Source: Colwellia sp. Arc7-635 (GTDB lineage: Bacteria > Pseudomonadota > Gammaproteobacteria > Enterobacterales > Alteromonadaceae). From it: a stretch of DNA of 64,000 nt. Location: positions 1,426,001 to 1,490,000 of the forward strand of contig NZ_CP034660.1 in assembly GCF_003971255.1 (NCBI RefSeq), written 5' to 3'. The notes beneath the pieces were generated by a model, which saw nothing but the letters and a program-made list of their open reading frames with translations, was not told the DNA's origin and made no database searches. How positions within the stretch are numbered: the first letter of the stretch is position 1; each line of letters begins with the position of its first letter. Below, piece after piece: positions 17,765 through 26,559 of the stretch. The position numbers were made by a program, and so were the translations under genes.

Positions 17765-19317
17765 TATTTTGTCTCCGCACTAACTTTTTTATGTTTCTTC
17801 GAAAGTGTGCTTTTCATAATCTCTTTAATATCACTACTTGGAGAATACAAAGCGTCAATGGCGTTATCATAATGCTTATTAAATGCCCGTTTTATGATTA
17901 AATCGCCGAACAGACTATTTAATTTTAAAAAGGCGAATTTATCTGTTGGTGTTTTTTGGGCGTATTTGGCCAACTCATCTCGCATTGCATCTTGAATATC
18001 CAAAGCTTGTTGCGCTTGGTTTACTTGCTTGTCACTGTATAAACACCAGCTGGCGATTACTAAAGCGGCTAACGAACAGTCACGTTTTAGCGCTAGATTT
18101 TCTGTGATGGTAGCGATTAAAAATTTAGGTAGTTTAGCTGAGCTTTCTGAGCAAATACGCGCCAAACTATCTTTGATATTAGGGTTTGAGAAACGCTCAA
18201 TTAGGGTGTCTTTGTATTGCGCTAAATCGATACCGTCTAATTGATCTAAGAGTGGGGTTACCTCTAAGTCCATAAAAGCACGTAGGTAATCGGAAAAATC
18301 TTTATCGGATACGGTTTCATCTATAGTCGCGTAACCATGAATCGAGCCTAGTAAACCTAACACTGAATGACCGGCGTTTAATAAACGAATTTTCATCTTC
18401 TCAAATGGCGTGACATCGCTGACAAATTGCGCGCCGACTTTATCCCATTGCGGGCGGTCGTCATTAAAATTATCTTCAATAACCCATTGTGAAAACGACT
18501 CACAAGTGATTGGCCATTCATCAAGTAAACCAAAGGTTTGTGCTACGTAATCAATATCGGCTTTTGTTGTTACTGGTGTAATGCGATCGACCATAGCATT
18601 AGGAAATTGTACGTGCTGGGCAATCCACTGGCTTAGCTCGGCATCTGCTGGATTCTGTTGCTGAGTAAAGCTCAACAGCATTTTGCGTGTTACGGCGCCA
18701 TTGTGCTGAATATTGTCGCAAGATTGCACGGTAAAAGCCGGCATGCCGCTATTTTTTCGTATTTTTAGTGCCGCAACAATATAACCAAATGCTGTACTTG
18801 GATCGTCAGGATTAGCAATGTCATGAGCAATGCTTGCGTTGTTTAAATCAAGCTCGCCAGTGGTTGGGTTTACGTTGTAACCACCTTCAGTAATGGTTAA
18901 TGAAACAATTTTAGTGTCGCTATGGGCTAATTTATTAATGACAGCTTGTTTACTATCAGGAGCGAAAATAAAATCAATCATTGAACCAATAACTTTATTG
19001 TCAATGTTGCCATTAGGGTGGCGTACCACTAACGAATATAAGTAGTCTTGTTTGACTAAAATATCACGCAAGCCGCGATTACTTTCTAATAAACCCACAC
19101 CACAAATAGCCCATTGTTCAGAGCCAGGTGTTTTTAATAGCTCGTTGATATATACCGCTTGATGAGCTCGATGAAAGCCGCCAACGCCAATATGAACGAT
19201 GCCCGCTTTAAGTTGGCTGCGATCATACGTTGGTATATCAATAGATGTAGGTAATTTAGCTAAGTTACCTTGGCAGAGGGTTTGGCTTAGTGTTTGCTTT
19301 TTTGTCGTATTAGTCAT
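17764..19317 (-). CDS. Mannitol/fructuronate dehydrogenase family, probable mannitol 2-dehydrogenase
   Basis: The enzyme oxidises a polyol (most likely D-mannitol to D-fructose) with NAD+. The N terminus carries the nucleotide-binding block IVHIGVGGFHRAHQAVY. The catalytic signature K-x4-N-x2-H of long-chain mannitol dehydrogenases is visible in MKIRLLNAGHS. The ATG at 19317 is chosen over an in-frame TTG 18 bp upstream because AAGG lies eight bases before it. Length is about 517 residues, close to the family norm of about 490-500. It is translationally linked to the kinase gene downstream. Fructuronate or altronate oxidation is the alternative, but the kinase and Pgi neighbours favour mannitol. 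Confidence 0.9.
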   Translation of the reverse strand: MTNTTKKQTLSQTLCQGNLAKLPTSIDIPTYDRSQLKAGIVHIGVGGFHRAHQAVYINELLKTPGSEQWAICGVGLLESNRGLRDILVKQDYLYSLVVRHPNGNIDNKVIGSMIDFIFAPDSKQAVINKLAHSDTKIVSLTITEGGYNVNPTTGELDLNNASIAHDIANPDDPSTAFGYIVAALKIRKNSGMPAFTVQSCDNIQHNGAVTRKMLLSFTQQQNPADAELSQWIAQHVQFPNAMVDRITPVTTKADIDYVAQTFGLLDEWPITCESFSQWVIEDNFNDDRPQWDKVGAQFVSDVTPFEKMKIRLLNAGHSVLGLLGSIHGYATIDETVSDKDFSDYLRAFMDLEVTPLLDQLDGIDLAQYKDTLIERFSNPNIKDSLARICSESSAKLPKFLIATITENLALKRDCSLAALVIASWCLYSDKQVNQAQQALDIQDAMRDELAKYAQKTPTDKFAFLKLNSLFGDLIIKRAFNKHYDNAIDALYSPSSDIKEIMKSTLSKKHKKVSAETK

Positions 19318-19464
19318 GTCTTTTACCTTGCTCAATAAGATTGAACCTAAAAATTAATCAGGGCAGTGCTACTGCTGCTCGCCCTATTAATGGTTGTTTT
19401 CTGCCTTACAGCTAACGATTACTTAGTATTTAGCTATAAGGAGTTATTGCTTTTTTGTCTTATT

Positions 19465-19504
19465 GTTAGCTAACACTATGCTTGGTAAGTAAGTGTTAGT
19501 TAAC
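19465..19504 (-). other. Intercistronic hairpin between transporter and mannitol dehydrogenase genes
   Basis: GTTAGCTAACACT (19465-19477) pairs with AGTGTTAGTTAAC (19492-19504), a 13-bp stem with one wobble pair and a 14-nt loop. It follows the transporter stop codon and has no T-tract on the minus strand. This suggests an mRNA-end or processing element that sets unequal levels of the flanking cistrons. Confidence 0.6.
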
Positions 19505-19514
19505 GATACAATCA

Positions 19515-21230
19515 CTAATTATTAAGCACTTTATGACGTTTCAATACGATATAAGCACTGGCAAAATACATGATGGTAAAGATGAAACAATAAAGTTCAA
19601 ATTGCGCTTTATTGGCCTCATAAATTGCCATGGTTTCGCTAAAAAACATCACCTGACAAGCGAATATGGTAATGATTAATAATGAAATAACGGATACGGC
19701 ATTTAATACTTTGCTTAATAAACTGGTGTCTACAACATAAGCTTTATCGTTTCGTGCTTGCTCAGCTTGGTAAGTCGCAATATTTTGTTGCTCCAGTGCT
19801 TCGGCGACAACTTCCGCGCTGTAATCTTTATCGGCACCATATTTTTTCGCTAATACGGTATAAATAACAATGCTGAATATCCACGTTGGAATAAACAAAT
19901 AGTAGAACGACATAATATCTAACGCGTTTAAACCAAAGCCAAACACCAAGGCAAGCGCCCAAGTTGCAATGGCTGGAATACTGCGAGAAATATTTTGGTA
20001 TTTAGCCCAATAACGCGTTAAGCCAATTTTTGGAAATAGCATATGCTCAGCAAATACAATGCCGCCAACAGGTACAACTAATAAGCCGGCGTAAGTCAGT
20101 AGCGGTAGCATTTGAGAAAAAACAAAAGGGAAGCAGGCAATGATCACCGTGACTACCCCAACAACCGCGGTGGTTTTTTCACGAGAATGATTAACAAAAA
20201 TAGATTGAGCAGCCAAGCCTGCGCGATAAAGATTGGCGTTAGCGGTGGTCCAACCGGCAATAATAATGATGACAAAACCGGTTAAGCCCAAGGCATGATA
20301 AGCAACATCACCAGGGTCTAAGGAAGTAATGGTGGTTTTAAGCAATACCGCAGCACCTGCGCCCATAATACCGGCTGAAATCCAAGCAAGGTAATGGCCG
20401 AAAAACATGCCGACACCCGATAACAAACCGTAGCTTTTACGCTTAGCAAAGCGAAATATGGCCATATCAATTAAGCCAAAATGGGTGATTGAGTTAGCAG
20501 CCCATGCAAAACCGATAACTTCCAGTAAGCCGATGCCTTCTTCACCATCACTGGTAAATCCTGTCCATATGGAACTGTCACCAATGGTCATGAAGTCGCC
20601 CCAACCGCTAAGCGTTGTAGTCCCTAAAACATGATTTGATAAGGCAGGAAATAAAGCAAATGAACCGGCAATAAAAATAACAAATAACCAAGGTGCACAT
20701 ATTTTAGAAAAATCTGCGACAGTTGAAAAACCATACATAGCGACCACAACCACAATAGAGCCGACCGCGAGTACGATGGCAACAAACCAAAAGCTATTGG
20801 GATACCAATTAAGTTGGGCCGGAATATCAAACAAAAATCTAACCGCAGTCGATGAGACCGTGATCATGGCCGCTGAGATCACCGAAAATATCACCACATT
20901 TGCCCAGTTATAGAGCTTGGTCATGGAATTACCTGCGATTTTATTGAGGTAATTATATAAGCTTAAACGTGTTTCAACCGCTATTGGCGCTGTTAATAAC
21001 CACCATGAGCACATGGCTAATAAATTACCGATCAATAAGCCGAGTAATATATCAATAGTCGCAGCACCTAATGCGACGAACGTTGCGCCAATAACAAATT
21101 CAGTTGCCGCTACATGCTCCCCAGCATATAAGCCTGCAAAGTGTTTCCAACCATGCAATTTATTCTTTGCAACGGGCATTTGTTCCTCATTTATATCATT
21201 AAATGAGTTATCTCTATGAATATTAGCCAC
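19515..21230 (-). CDS. NCS1-family (cytosine/purine permease-like) transporter
   Basis: This is a 571-residue membrane protein with about 12 helices. The start is the GTG at 21230, with a GAGGA sequence upstream. The N-terminal part (GWKHFAGLYAGEHVAATEFVIGATFVALG split over helix 1) and the region with GWTTANANLYRAGLA match the purine-cytosine permease fold. NCS1 proteins are Na+- or H+-coupled importers of nucleobases and related compounds. As first gene in a row that otherwise handles mannitol and fructose, it may carry a sugar alcohol here, which would be unusual for the family. The fold is clear; the substrate is open. Confidence 0.8.
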   Translation of the reverse strand: MANIHRDNSFNDINEEQMPVAKNKLHGWKHFAGLYAGEHVAATEFVIGATFVALGAATIDILLGLLIGNLLAMCSWWLLTAPIAVETRLSLYNYLNKIAGNSMTKLYNWANVVIFSVISAAMITVSSTAVRFLFDIPAQLNWYPNSFWFVAIVLAVGSIVVVVAMYGFSTVADFSKICAPWLFVIFIAGSFALFPALSNHVLGTTTLSGWGDFMTIGDSSIWTGFTSDGEEGIGLLEVIGFAWAANSITHFGLIDMAIFRFAKRKSYGLLSGVGMFFGHYLAWISAGIMGAGAAVLLKTTITSLDPGDVAYHALGLTGFVIIIIAGWTTANANLYRAGLAAQSIFVNHSREKTTAVVGVVTVIIACFPFVFSQMLPLLTYAGLLVVPVGGIVFAEHMLFPKIGLTRYWAKYQNISRSIPAIATWALALVFGFGLNALDIMSFYYLFIPTWIFSIVIYTVLAKKYGADKDYSAEVVAEALEQQNIATYQAEQARNDKAYVVDTSLLSKVLNAVSVISLLIITIFACQVMFFSETMAIYEANKAQFELYCFIFTIMYFASAYIVLKRHKVLNN

Positions 21231-21934
21231 TTTTTGCTTTCCTCGTTATCAACAATGTTGAATAGCAGTTGTCTGATAAATTTTTTAAAATATTAATATT
21301 TAAAATTAACCGTTTATTGTTTTAACTTTGTAACTGTCTTAACAATTTTATTATGGCCAATATATTAGCTTGCACTTTAGTACGTTATTAATTGGTATTT
21401 ATTGTGATTTTTAGCTGTAAAAAAACCGACTTGAGCAACCGCTCAGTGCGTGAGCATAATCCCATGAAGGTTTTTTGTCGTCAACCAGTTTGTTATAAAA
21501 ATAGCCTGAATGTGTCATTAAAATAATATTAGTATTAATATTCAATGGATTATATATGTTGAATATTTACTGTTATTGCATGGTAGGAGGATTTTTTGTT
21601 AGTCGTTAGTGCCAAGCTAGTACCACGAGAGCAAGGACTACCGGATCTTCATTGGAGCATGGCGCATTTACTTGTCTTTTATTGCCTAATTTTCCTCACC
21701 TAATTTATTTAATAAGATGTAGAAGTTTAATGAGTAAAGATGACTTCTCAGATCAACAGCTCAGCGCTACCTATATTAGCTAAGGTTACCTTAAGCTATA
21801 TAAGCACATCATTTTATTCAAAGGCTCTTATCGTTAACCTTTATACCTTTATACCTTTTTTGCTTGAAGCGTCTGACCTTATGTATTTTTGCGTGATAAA
21901 CTGAGAAAAATTTACCGTATTTATAGGAAGAGTT
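21231..21934. other. Divergent intergenic region between hexitol locus and panE-like gene
   Basis: This 704-bp gap must hold the promoters of the leftward transporter and the rightward panE-like gene. At 21432-21445 an inverted repeat TGAGC-AACC-GCTCA is followed by a third half-site TGAGCA at 21451-21456. It is a plausible operator for the SorC regulator or another repressor about 200 bp before the transporter start. I see no gene in the rest. Confidence 0.4.
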
Positions 21935-22927
21935 ATGCATTTTGTTATCGTGGGTTGTGGTGCCGTTGGTGGTTATTTTGGTGGTCGATTGGCGCAACAC
22001 GGCGAAAATGTAACTTTTATCGCTCGAGGCCAACAGTTCGAAAATATGAAAAAATCGGGGTTAACCATTGAGAGTATTGAAGGCGATGTGCATTTAGATA
22101 AAGTTAATACTCTTGATGCCACTAGCTTAACAAGTGAGAGCTTAGCAACACCGGCGGATGTTATTTTTATCTGCGTTAAGTCATACCAATTAAGTACGGC
22201 GATTACACAAATAAAGCCTTTAATAACAGAGCATACCCGTGTTATTCCACTATTAAATGGTGTTAATGCGGCTGAGTTGATGCAAGCGCAGGGCATTGCG
22301 CCAGAGAATATTATTGGTGGCTTAGCAAAAATAATTGCTGAGAAAACTGCGGATGGTGTCATCAAGCATACCGGAGCCAAACCTCATATTACTTTAGGCT
22401 TGTTCACTGCTAGCACCTCAACAGAGCTTACTGAAGAACAAGTAATCGACAAGCAAGCCACGTTAGATGCTACAAAAACAGCACAACTGAGTCATATCGC
22501 AAAATGTTTTAAATTGGCTGGTATCAGCATTGGCGTAACCAGTGACATTGAACTCGCACTTTGGCGAAAGTACATGCTTGTTGCTGCATGGGGGGCTTTA
22601 GGTGCAGCACGAAAGCTTAATTTGGGTGAGATCCATGCACAAAGTCATATTGCCTTTTTATTAGAACGTATCGTTAATGAATATGCTGATATTGCTCGTA
22701 AAGTTGGTGTAAACCTTAGTGATAAGCATATTAGAGAAACATTGAGCTTTTTAACGCGCCTGCCTGATAGTAGTGAAACATCGATGCAACGTGACTTAGC
22801 TGCGGGAGGTAATTCAGAGTTTGATGTTTTAGTGGCTTATCCAATGACCTTAGTAGCAGCATTAAATCTATCGGCTCCTGTGTTAACACAATGTTATGAA
22901 AAAATAACAGCAGCTTTGCCAGAGTAA
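21935..22927 (+). CDS. panE: 2-dehydropantoate 2-reductase family protein
   Basis: PanE reduces 2-dehydropantoate to pantoate with NADPH in coenzyme A synthesis. The 330-residue product starts with a Rossmann nucleotide loop (VIVGCGAVGGYFGGRLAQ). It has CVKSYQLSTAI with the family Lys, LLNGVNAAELM, and ALWRKYMLVAAWGALGA with the second conserved Lys. Several PanE-like paralogs act on other 2-oxo acids, and this copy, somewhat longer than E. coli PanE (303 residues), could be one of them. An AGGAAGAG ribosome binding site precedes the ATG. It is not linked to panB or panC here. Confidence 0.75.
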   Translation: MHFVIVGCGAVGGYFGGRLAQHGENVTFIARGQQFENMKKSGLTIESIEGDVHLDKVNTLDATSLTSESLATPADVIFICVKSYQLSTAITQIKPLITEHTRVIPLLNGVNAAELMQAQGIAPENIIGGLAKIIAEKTADGVIKHTGAKPHITLGLFTASTSTELTEEQVIDKQATLDATKTAQLSHIAKCFKLAGISIGVTSDIELALWRKYMLVAAWGALGAARKLNLGEIHAQSHIAFLLERIVNEYADIARKVGVNLSDKHIRETLSFLTRLPDSSETSMQRDLAAGGNSEFDVLVAYPMTLVAALNLSAPVLTQCYEKITAALPE

Positions 22928-23079
22928 AACTAATTGATTGTCATATGCAATCAATCACGATTAAAAATAAAAAGCTTATAATAAATCGTAAAATTTGCCT
23001 TGCCAGCACTTTAGACAAGGTTAACTTTATGCTATTATTTCGCGAATTTTTATCGTATCAATTAATGTGAAGATTAAAT

Positions 23080-23703
23080 ATGTCTGAGAATAAAATCGAA
23101 ACAATCGAACAACGCGTAAGTTATGGTGTAGGTCGTCAATTAGGTGATCAACTACGTAATAATCCTTTTAAAGATTTTGACGTATCAGCTGTACAAGCTG
23201 GTTTAGCTGATGCAATTGCTAATTCAGCTAGCCAAGTATCTGATGAAGATTTAAATGAAGCATTTGGTATTGTATCGCAAAAGATGCAAGAACTAGAGCA
23301 AGCAGAAGCGAAAGAAAAGTCAGCTGAAGGCGAAGCTTTCTTAGTAGAAAATGCTAAACGTGATGAAGTTACAACAACAGAATCAGGTTTACAGTACGAA
23401 GTAATAGCAACCGGCGAAGGCGAAAAGCCAACAGCTGCTAGTACAGTACGTGTGCATTACCACGGAACATTCGTTAGCGGTGATATCTTTGATAGCTCTG
23501 TTGACCGTGGTCAGCCTGCAGAATTCCCAGTTGGCGGCGTTATTGCTGGTTGGACTGAAGCATTACAATTAATGACTGAAGGTTCAAAGTGGCGTTTATA
23601 TGTGCCATACAACTTAGCTTACGGTGAGCGTGGCTCTCAAGGTGCAATTCCTCCGTACGCAACGTTGATATTCGACGTTGAGTTATTAACTATCGTTAGT
23701 TAA
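23080..23703 (+). CDS. fklB: FKBP-type peptidyl-prolyl cis-trans isomerase, FklB type
   Basis: This folding enzyme isomerises Xaa-Pro bonds. It has an N-terminal dimerisation domain (VSYGVGRQLGDQLRNNPFKDFDVSAV...) and a C-terminal FKBP domain (VRVHYHGTFVSGDIFDSS; VIAGWTEALQLM; YGERGSQGAIPPYATLIFDVELL). There is no signal peptide, so it is cytoplasmic, as FklB (FKBP22) is, whereas FkpA is periplasmic. The length of 207 residues matches FklB (206). A strong terminator follows directly, so the gene is probably monocistronic. Confidence 0.93.
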   Translation: MSENKIETIEQRVSYGVGRQLGDQLRNNPFKDFDVSAVQAGLADAIANSASQVSDEDLNEAFGIVSQKMQELEQAEAKEKSAEGEAFLVENAKRDEVTTTESGLQYEVIATGEGEKPTAASTVRVHYHGTFVSGDIFDSSVDRGQPAEFPVGGVIAGWTEALQLMTEGSKWRLYVPYNLAYGERGSQGAIPPYATLIFDVELLTIVS

Positions 23704-23716
23704 TTAACCTGTTTTT

Positions 23717-23745
23717 TAAAAGCCCTCAGTTGAGGGCTTTTTTAT
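23717..23745 (+). terminator. Intrinsic terminator of fklB
   Basis: AAAGCCCTC and GAGGGCTTT form a 9-bp GC-rich stem with a 4-nt loop and are followed by a T-tract. It begins 13 bp after the fklB stop codon. Confidence 0.92.
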
Positions 23746-23820
23746 AAGCTTTATTTAATAACGGTCATTAATATTAAGTTAGTGTGATCGAGTTTGAGTT
23801 ATTTTTGAGTTATATAACTA

Positions 23821-24267
23821 ATGCATAAGTTAGCCATAGAACGATTATTTCAGTGTTATCTAAAAGCGTTTCATCAGCAAAATATGGCCGATACACGAAA
23901 GTGCTATCAGTTGCCTTGTACTTTGCACACGCCAGATAAAGTGGTATTAATTGATAGTGATAAAACCTTTGAACGAGAGTTTTTAGATATCTTCACCGTA
24001 CTTAGTCATGCAAAAATAACGCGCTTTGTCGCTTTAAAAGCTAGCTTTAGCGTGTTGAGCGAAAACTTGATGCTGGCATGCATTGATTGGCAGTTTATTG
24101 ACTCAGATGAGACAGTTTTTACCGACTTTTCAGCCTTTTATCATTTAGCGTTAAATGATGGGCAATGGCAAATTTTTAATGTGGTCTCACAAGAACTTAG
24201 TCAGTCAATAATATTAGATAATGCCTTTGAAATTATTGATACTCCCCTTATTAACATTACACAGTAG
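23821..24267 (+). CDS. NTF2-like (SnoaL-type) protein of unknown function
   Basis: This 148-residue soluble protein has the pattern of the NTF2-like fold. It has an N-terminal helix with LFQCYLKAFHQQNMADTRKCY and a central strand pair, and it ends with FSAFYHLALNDGQWQIFNVVSQEL. The fold serves enzymes and binding proteins with very different ligands, so no activity can be named. It ends 12 bp before dapB and has no terminator between, so the two are probably co-transcribed. The upstream gap of 117 bp contains the fklB terminator and leaves room for a promoter. Confidence 0.65.
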   Translation: MHKLAIERLFQCYLKAFHQQNMADTRKCYQLPCTLHTPDKVVLIDSDKTFEREFLDIFTVLSHAKITRFVALKASFSVLSENLMLACIDWQFIDSDETVFTDFSAFYHLALNDGQWQIFNVVSQELSQSIILDNAFEIIDTPLINITQ

Positions 24268-24279
24268 GAAAACGTTGCT

Positions 24280-25086
24280 ATGAAAGTAAAAGTAGCTATT
24301 TTAGGATGTAGCGGACGTATGGGCCGTAATTTAATACAAGCAGCAATAGAGCATAAGTCTGTTGAGCTTATTGGTGGCAGTGTTCGTGTCGGTTCATCTT
24401 TTGAAAATTTTGATTTAGGTGAAATTGCCGGTATTGGTGCGATAGGCCAAAAAACAACGACAGACATTGAAACCCTGCTAGCGGCCGATGTGTTTATTGA
24501 CTTTACCTCAATAGAGTCAACTTTTGAGCACCTAGCTTTGTGTCAGCAGCATAATAAAGCTTTGGTTATTGGCACAACCGGTTTTTCAGATAAACAAGTT
24601 GAGGAAATAAAAATTGCTGGGCAGACCATGCCGGTGATTTTAGCGCCTAACACCAGTGTTGGCGTAAACTTGTTGTTTAAATTACTGGAAGTCACAGCAA
24701 AAGCAATTGGTGACTATACTGATATAGAAATTTTTGAAGCGCATCATAGATTCAAAAAAGATGCACCATCAGGTACGGCTGTGAAGATGGGCCAGGTGAT
24801 TGCTGATACTTTAGGTCGTGATCTTAATAAAGTGGCGGTTTATGGTAGAGAAGGCATTACAGAAGAGCGCAGCAGAGAAACGATAGGTTTCGCTACCGTA
24901 AGAGCCGGTGACATCGTTGGTGAGCATACGGCGTACTTTGCCGATATCGGTGAAAGATTAGAATTAACCCATAAAGCGAGTTCACGTATGACCTTTGCTT
25001 TAGGCGCTATGCGTGCTGCATTTTGGTTAAGTGAAGCTAAAGCTGGCTTTTATGATATGCAAGATGTGCTAGGTTTAAAAGATTAA
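24280..25086 (+). CDS. dapB: 4-hydroxy-tetrahydrodipicolinate reductase
   Basis: DapB catalyses the NAD(P)H-dependent reduction of 4-hydroxy-tetrahydrodipicolinate in the lysine/diaminopimelate pathway. The 268-residue length is standard. The N-terminal [11 protein letters not shown] nucleotide loop, [20 protein letters not shown] and the catalytic block [18 protein letters not shown] are all present. In many gammaproteobacteria dapB lies between dnaJ and carA. Here carA follows as expected, but an NTF2-like gene and fklB lie upstream in place of dnaKJ. Confidence 0.97.
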   Translation: MKVKVAILGCSGRMGRNLIQAAIEHKSVELIGGSVRVGSSFENFDLGEIAGIGAIGQKTTTDIETLLAADVFIDFTSIESTFEHLALCQQHNKALVIGTTGFSDKQVEEIKIAGQTMPVILAPNTSVGVNLLFKLLEVTAKAIGDYTDIEIFEAHHRFKKDAPSGTAVKMGQVIADTLGRDLNKVAVYGREGITEERSRETIGFATVRAGDIVGEHTAYFADIGERLELTHKASSRMTFALGAMRAAFWLSEAKAGFYDMQDVLGLKD

Positions 25087-25384
25087 CAAAAACACTTAAG
25101 TGAAATAAACCTGACTAGATGGTCAGTATTTACGGGTGTTTATTAGAGAAAAGTATTGGTTTTGACGTCTTTACATCAATTACGTTAAAAACAGAGAGTT
25201 TTTACAATTATCACTAGACGAAAGAAGCATACAAGCGTAAAATAAGTGGATTTTGTCAAAAATTTCCTGTTCATGATGAACTGGGGTAGGTTTTTGGCAT
25301 TTTTTGTACGTATCGCTTTTATCGTTAATGGCTAAATTATTAGTTATTTGCCATTAATATTCTTTCTTCTTAACGGAGGTTACA
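25087..25384 (+). promoter_or_regulatory. Leader/promoter region of carAB
   Basis: This 298-bp gap separates dapB from carA. It contains a small hairpin CTGAC-TAGATG-GTCAG at 25111-25126 and an inverted repeat GTTCATGATGAAC near 25269. A strong GGAGG ribosome binding site lies at 25375-25379, five bases before a TTG start. In related bacteria carAB is controlled by arginine and pyrimidines. I could not identify a convincing ArgR box, so the regulator is not assigned. Confidence 0.45.
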
Positions 25385-26530
25385 TTGACTAAATCTGCCA
25401 TTTTAGTGCTTGAAGACGGCACTGTATTTAAGGGCACCGCTATTGGTGCAGAAGGGGCGGCTGTTGGTGAAGTAGTATTTAATACTTCAATGACGGGCTA
25501 CCAAGAAATTTTGACTGACCCCTCTTATGCAGAGCAAATTGTTACTCTTACCTACCCACATATAGGTAATACGGGTACTAATAGCGAAGATGAAGAATCT
25601 AGCACTATATGGGCGAAAGGTTTAGTGATTCGTGACTTACCGTTATTAGCGAGTAATTTTCGAAATGAACAAAGTTTAGACGATTACCTAAAAGCTAAAA
25701 ACATCTTAGGTATTGCCGATATAGACACCCGTAAATTAACTCGTATTTTGCGTGAGAAAGGCGCTCAAAACGGTTGCATAATTGCAGGTGACTTAGCTGA
25801 CGTAAGTGCAGAAGAAGCAAAAGCTCTAGCACAAGCGCAAAGCTTCCCAGGCTTGAAAGGTATGGACTTAGCAAAAGTTGTATCTACTAAAGAAGCTTAC
25901 CAGTGGACTGAAGGTAGCTGGGTGTTGGGTAAAGGCCATATTACTCCTGAAAAGTCAGAGTTTCATGTGGTTGCATACGATTTTGGTGCTAAACGCAATA
26001 TTCTACGTATGTTAGTCGACCGTGGTTGTAAGCTAACCGTGGTGCCGGCGCAAACTTCTGCTGAAGAAGTCTTGGCGATGAATCCCGATGGTATCTTCCT
26101 ATCGAACGGCCCTGGTGACCCTGAGCCTTGTGATTATGCTATTACCGCGATTAAAAAATTCTTAACCACAGATATCCCAGTATTTGGTATTTGTTTAGGC
26201 CATCAATTGCTTGGTTTAGCTAGTGGTGCAAAAACAGTCAAAATGAAATTTGGTCATCATGGTGGTAACCATCCGGTGAAAGACTTCGAACGTAATGTTG
26301 TCATGATCACTGCGCAAAACCATGGTTTTGCTGTTGACGAAAATAATTTGCCTGAAAATTTGAAAGTGACGCATACCTCGCTATTTGATGGCTCAATTCA
26401 AGGTATTCATCGCACAGACAAGCCAGCGTTTAGCTTCCAAGGTCATCCTGAAGCAAGCCCAGGTCCAGCTGATGCTGCTCCATTGTTCGATCATTTTATC
26501 GACTTAATCGTTGCCGCTAAAAAAGCGTAA
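25385..26530 (+). CDS. carA: Carbamoyl-phosphate synthase small subunit
   Basis: CarA is the glutamine amidotransferase subunit that delivers ammonia to CarB for carbamoyl phosphate, the precursor of arginine and pyrimidines. The start is a TTG with GGAGG five bases upstream. The C-terminal class I amidotransferase domain shows the nucleophile C270 in GICLGHQLL and the catalytic H354 and E356 in GHPEASPGP. The N-terminal CPSase_sm_chain domain ([18 protein letters not shown]) is intact. The length of 381 residues is normal. carB follows after 29 bp in the same operon. Confidence 0.98.
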   Translation: MTKSAILVLEDGTVFKGTAIGAEGAAVGEVVFNTSMTGYQEILTDPSYAEQIVTLTYPHIGNTGTNSEDEESSTIWAKGLVIRDLPLLASNFRNEQSLDDYLKAKNILGIADIDTRKLTRILREKGAQNGCIIAGDLADVSAEEAKALAQAQSFPGLKGMDLAKVVSTKEAYQWTEGSWVLGKGHITPEKSEFHVVAYDFGAKRNILRMLVDRGCKLTVVPAQTSAEEVLAMNPDGIFLSNGPGDPEPCDYAITAIKKFLTTDIPVFGICLGHQLLGLASGAKTVKMKFGHHGGNHPVKDFERNVVMITAQNHGFAVDENNLPENLKVTHTSLFDGSIQGIHRTDKPAFSFQGHPEASPGPADAAPLFDHFIDLIVAAKKA

Positions 26531-26559
26531 GCCCTAGACAAGAGAAGAGAGAATATAAA

